Assembly: GCA_050260255.1 (NCBI GenBank)
Contig: JBLNBW010000325.1
Span: forward strand, 1-22,412
Length of the DNA: 22,412 bases
Reading direction: 5' to 3'
From: JAQGMV01 sp050260255
GTDB taxonomy: Bacteria; Pseudomonadota; Gammaproteobacteria; Burkholderiales; SG8-41
Shown one piece after another: positions 21,646 to 22,412 of this stretch (within the stretch, counting starts at the first letter, position 1; each line of letters starts with the position of its first letter). The notes below the pieces were generated by a model. That model saw nothing but the letters and a program-made list of their open reading frames with translations, was not told the DNA's origin and ran no database searches. A program made the position numbers and the translations under genes.

Positions 21646-21702
21646 GCGTGAATAGTGAATGGTGAGTAGTGCCAATCACTAATCACCAATCACTACTCAC
21701 GC
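21646..21702. repeat. Intergenic heptad-repeat hairpin, copy C (queE-queC)
   Basis: The left arm (21646-21671) consists of GC followed by units GTGAATA, GTGAATG and GTGAGTA, then GTG. The right arm (21677-21702) is its inverted copy with 23 of 26 bases matching, around a five-base loop CCAAT. This is the most regular of the set and would form a long stem. It begins two bases after the queE stop and ends nine bases before the queC ATG. Four T residues follow, too few for a textbook terminator. Confidence 0.88.
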
Positions 21703-21711
21703 CCTTTTGAC

Positions 21712-22398
21712 ATGGCTGAAAGCGAAAAAGCGGTAGTGCTTCTATCGGGCGGCCTGGACTCTGCGACCACGCTCGCCATCGCGCGCGCTGCGGGGTACTT
21801 CTGCCATTGCCTTTCGGTCGATTACGGCCAGCGTCACCGTGCGGAGCTCAATGCCGCGGCGCGCGTCGCGAAGGCACATGGCGCGTGCGAACACCGCATC
21901 GTGAATGTCGACCTGGCCGGTATGGGCGGTTCGGCATTGACCGATGCGTCTATCGCGGTGCCCGTATCCGGCATAGCACCCGGCATACCGGTGACGTACG
22001 TGCCCGCGCGCAACACGATCATGTTGTCGCTCGCGCTTGCATTCGCAGAAGTGCGCGAAGCTCAGCACATCTATTTCGGCGCGAATGCGGTCGACTACTC
22101 CGGTTATCCCGATTGCCGGCCGGAGTACATGAAAGCGTTTGAAGCCGTCGCAAATCTCGCGACGAAGGCCGCCGTCGAAGGCCGCAGGCTCACGCTGCAC
22201 ACGCCGATCATTGCGCTTACCAAGGCGGACATCATTCGCCGCGGTATCGCGCTCGGGGTGGACTATTCCATGACCGTTTCATGCTATCAGGCCGATGAAG
22301 AAGGCCGCGCGTGCGGCGTATGCGATGCATGCCGCATACGGCGCGGCGGCTTCGCGGCCGCCGGCGTGCCGGACCCGACCCGCTACGTTTTGCCGTAA
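21712..22398 (+). CDS. queC: 7-cyano-7-deazaguanine synthase QueC
   Basis: QueC converts 7-carboxy-7-deazaguanine to preQ0 with ATP and ammonia, the step after QueE. The 228-residue product has the PP-loop S-G-G-L-D-S (12-17), the C-L-S-V-D-Y-G-Q-R-H segment, V-P-A-R-N-T-I-M-L-S, and the zinc-binding cysteines Cys191, Cys201, Cys204 and Cys207 (C-G-V-C-D-A-C). It is complete and ends 14 bases before the window edge; nothing can be called in those 14 bases. No Shine-Dalgarno is visible because hairpin copy C fills the gap upstream. Confidence 0.96.
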   Translation: MAESEKAVVLLSGGLDSATTLAIARAAGYFCHCLSVDYGQRHRAELNAAARVAKAHGACEHRIVNVDLAGMGGSALTDASIAVPVSGIAPGIPVTYVPARNTIMLSLALAFAEVREAQHIYFGANAVDYSGYPDCRPEYMKAFEAVANLATKAAVEGRRLTLHTPIIALTKADIIRRGIALGVDYSMTVSCYQADEEGRACGVCDACRIRRGGFAAAGVPDPTRYVLP

Positions 22399-22412
22399 CC
22401 GGCGCACGACCC

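Noticed and set aside
21646..21702. Heptad arrays considered as a CRISPR array or a rho-independent terminator
   Set aside because: Units are 7 bases with no spacers, so not CRISPR; only four T residues follow copy C and none follow copies A and B in the right place, so not ordinary terminators.

Overview
The window reads as a conserved, GC-rich stretch of a Proteobacterium, most likely a Betaproteobacterium. The clues are gene order and family membership: lolB-ispE-tRNA-Gln-prs-rplY-pth-ychF, yebC-ruvC-ruvA-ruvB, and ybgC-tolQRAB-pal-cpoB-queE-queC, plus a DUF1840 protein. I cannot place it below class from sequence alone. Genes are densely packed and no gap without a gene exceeds 300 bases.

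Region 1 (1-5703, all plus strand) holds the 3' end of a TPR protein gene, lolB (outer-membrane lipoprotein insertion), ispE (isoprenoid precursor synthesis), a tRNA-Gln(TTG), prs (PRPP synthesis), rplY (ribosomal protein L25/Ctc) with a clear intrinsic terminator, pth and ychF.

Region 2 (5717-12350, all minus strand, read from right to left) is the accessory part: a HerA-like DUF853 ATPase, an EamA transporter overlapping it by one base, a DUF1840 protein, a single 708-residue ORF that fuses an arginase to an ornithine aminotransferase, and an ALDH7-like aldehyde dehydrogenase. The last two genes could together turn arginine into urea and glutamate: arginine to ornithine, ornithine to glutamate semialdehyde, semialdehyde to glutamate.

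Region 3 (12422-22398, plus strand) starts from a divergent promoter region built on a perfect palindrome. It carries yebC, a 5'-end relic of a second ruvC, intact ruvC, ruvA and ruvB (Holliday junction processing), the complete Tol-Pal envelope cluster with ybgC and cpoB, and queE and queC of the 7-deazaguanine (preQ0/queuosine) pathway.

The least explained feature is a family of intergenic hairpins made of tandem 7-base units in opposed orientation. They fill the pth-ychF, ruvA-ruvB and queE-queC gaps almost from stop codon to start codon, and a one-armed version overlaps the start of cpoB. Two of them use an AGGAGTG-type unit, which repeats Shine-Dalgarno-like AGGAG in one arm and CTCCT in the other; the other two use a GTGAATA-type unit. 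These hairpins, the arginase-aminotransferase fusion and the ruvC relic are the observations most worth following up.
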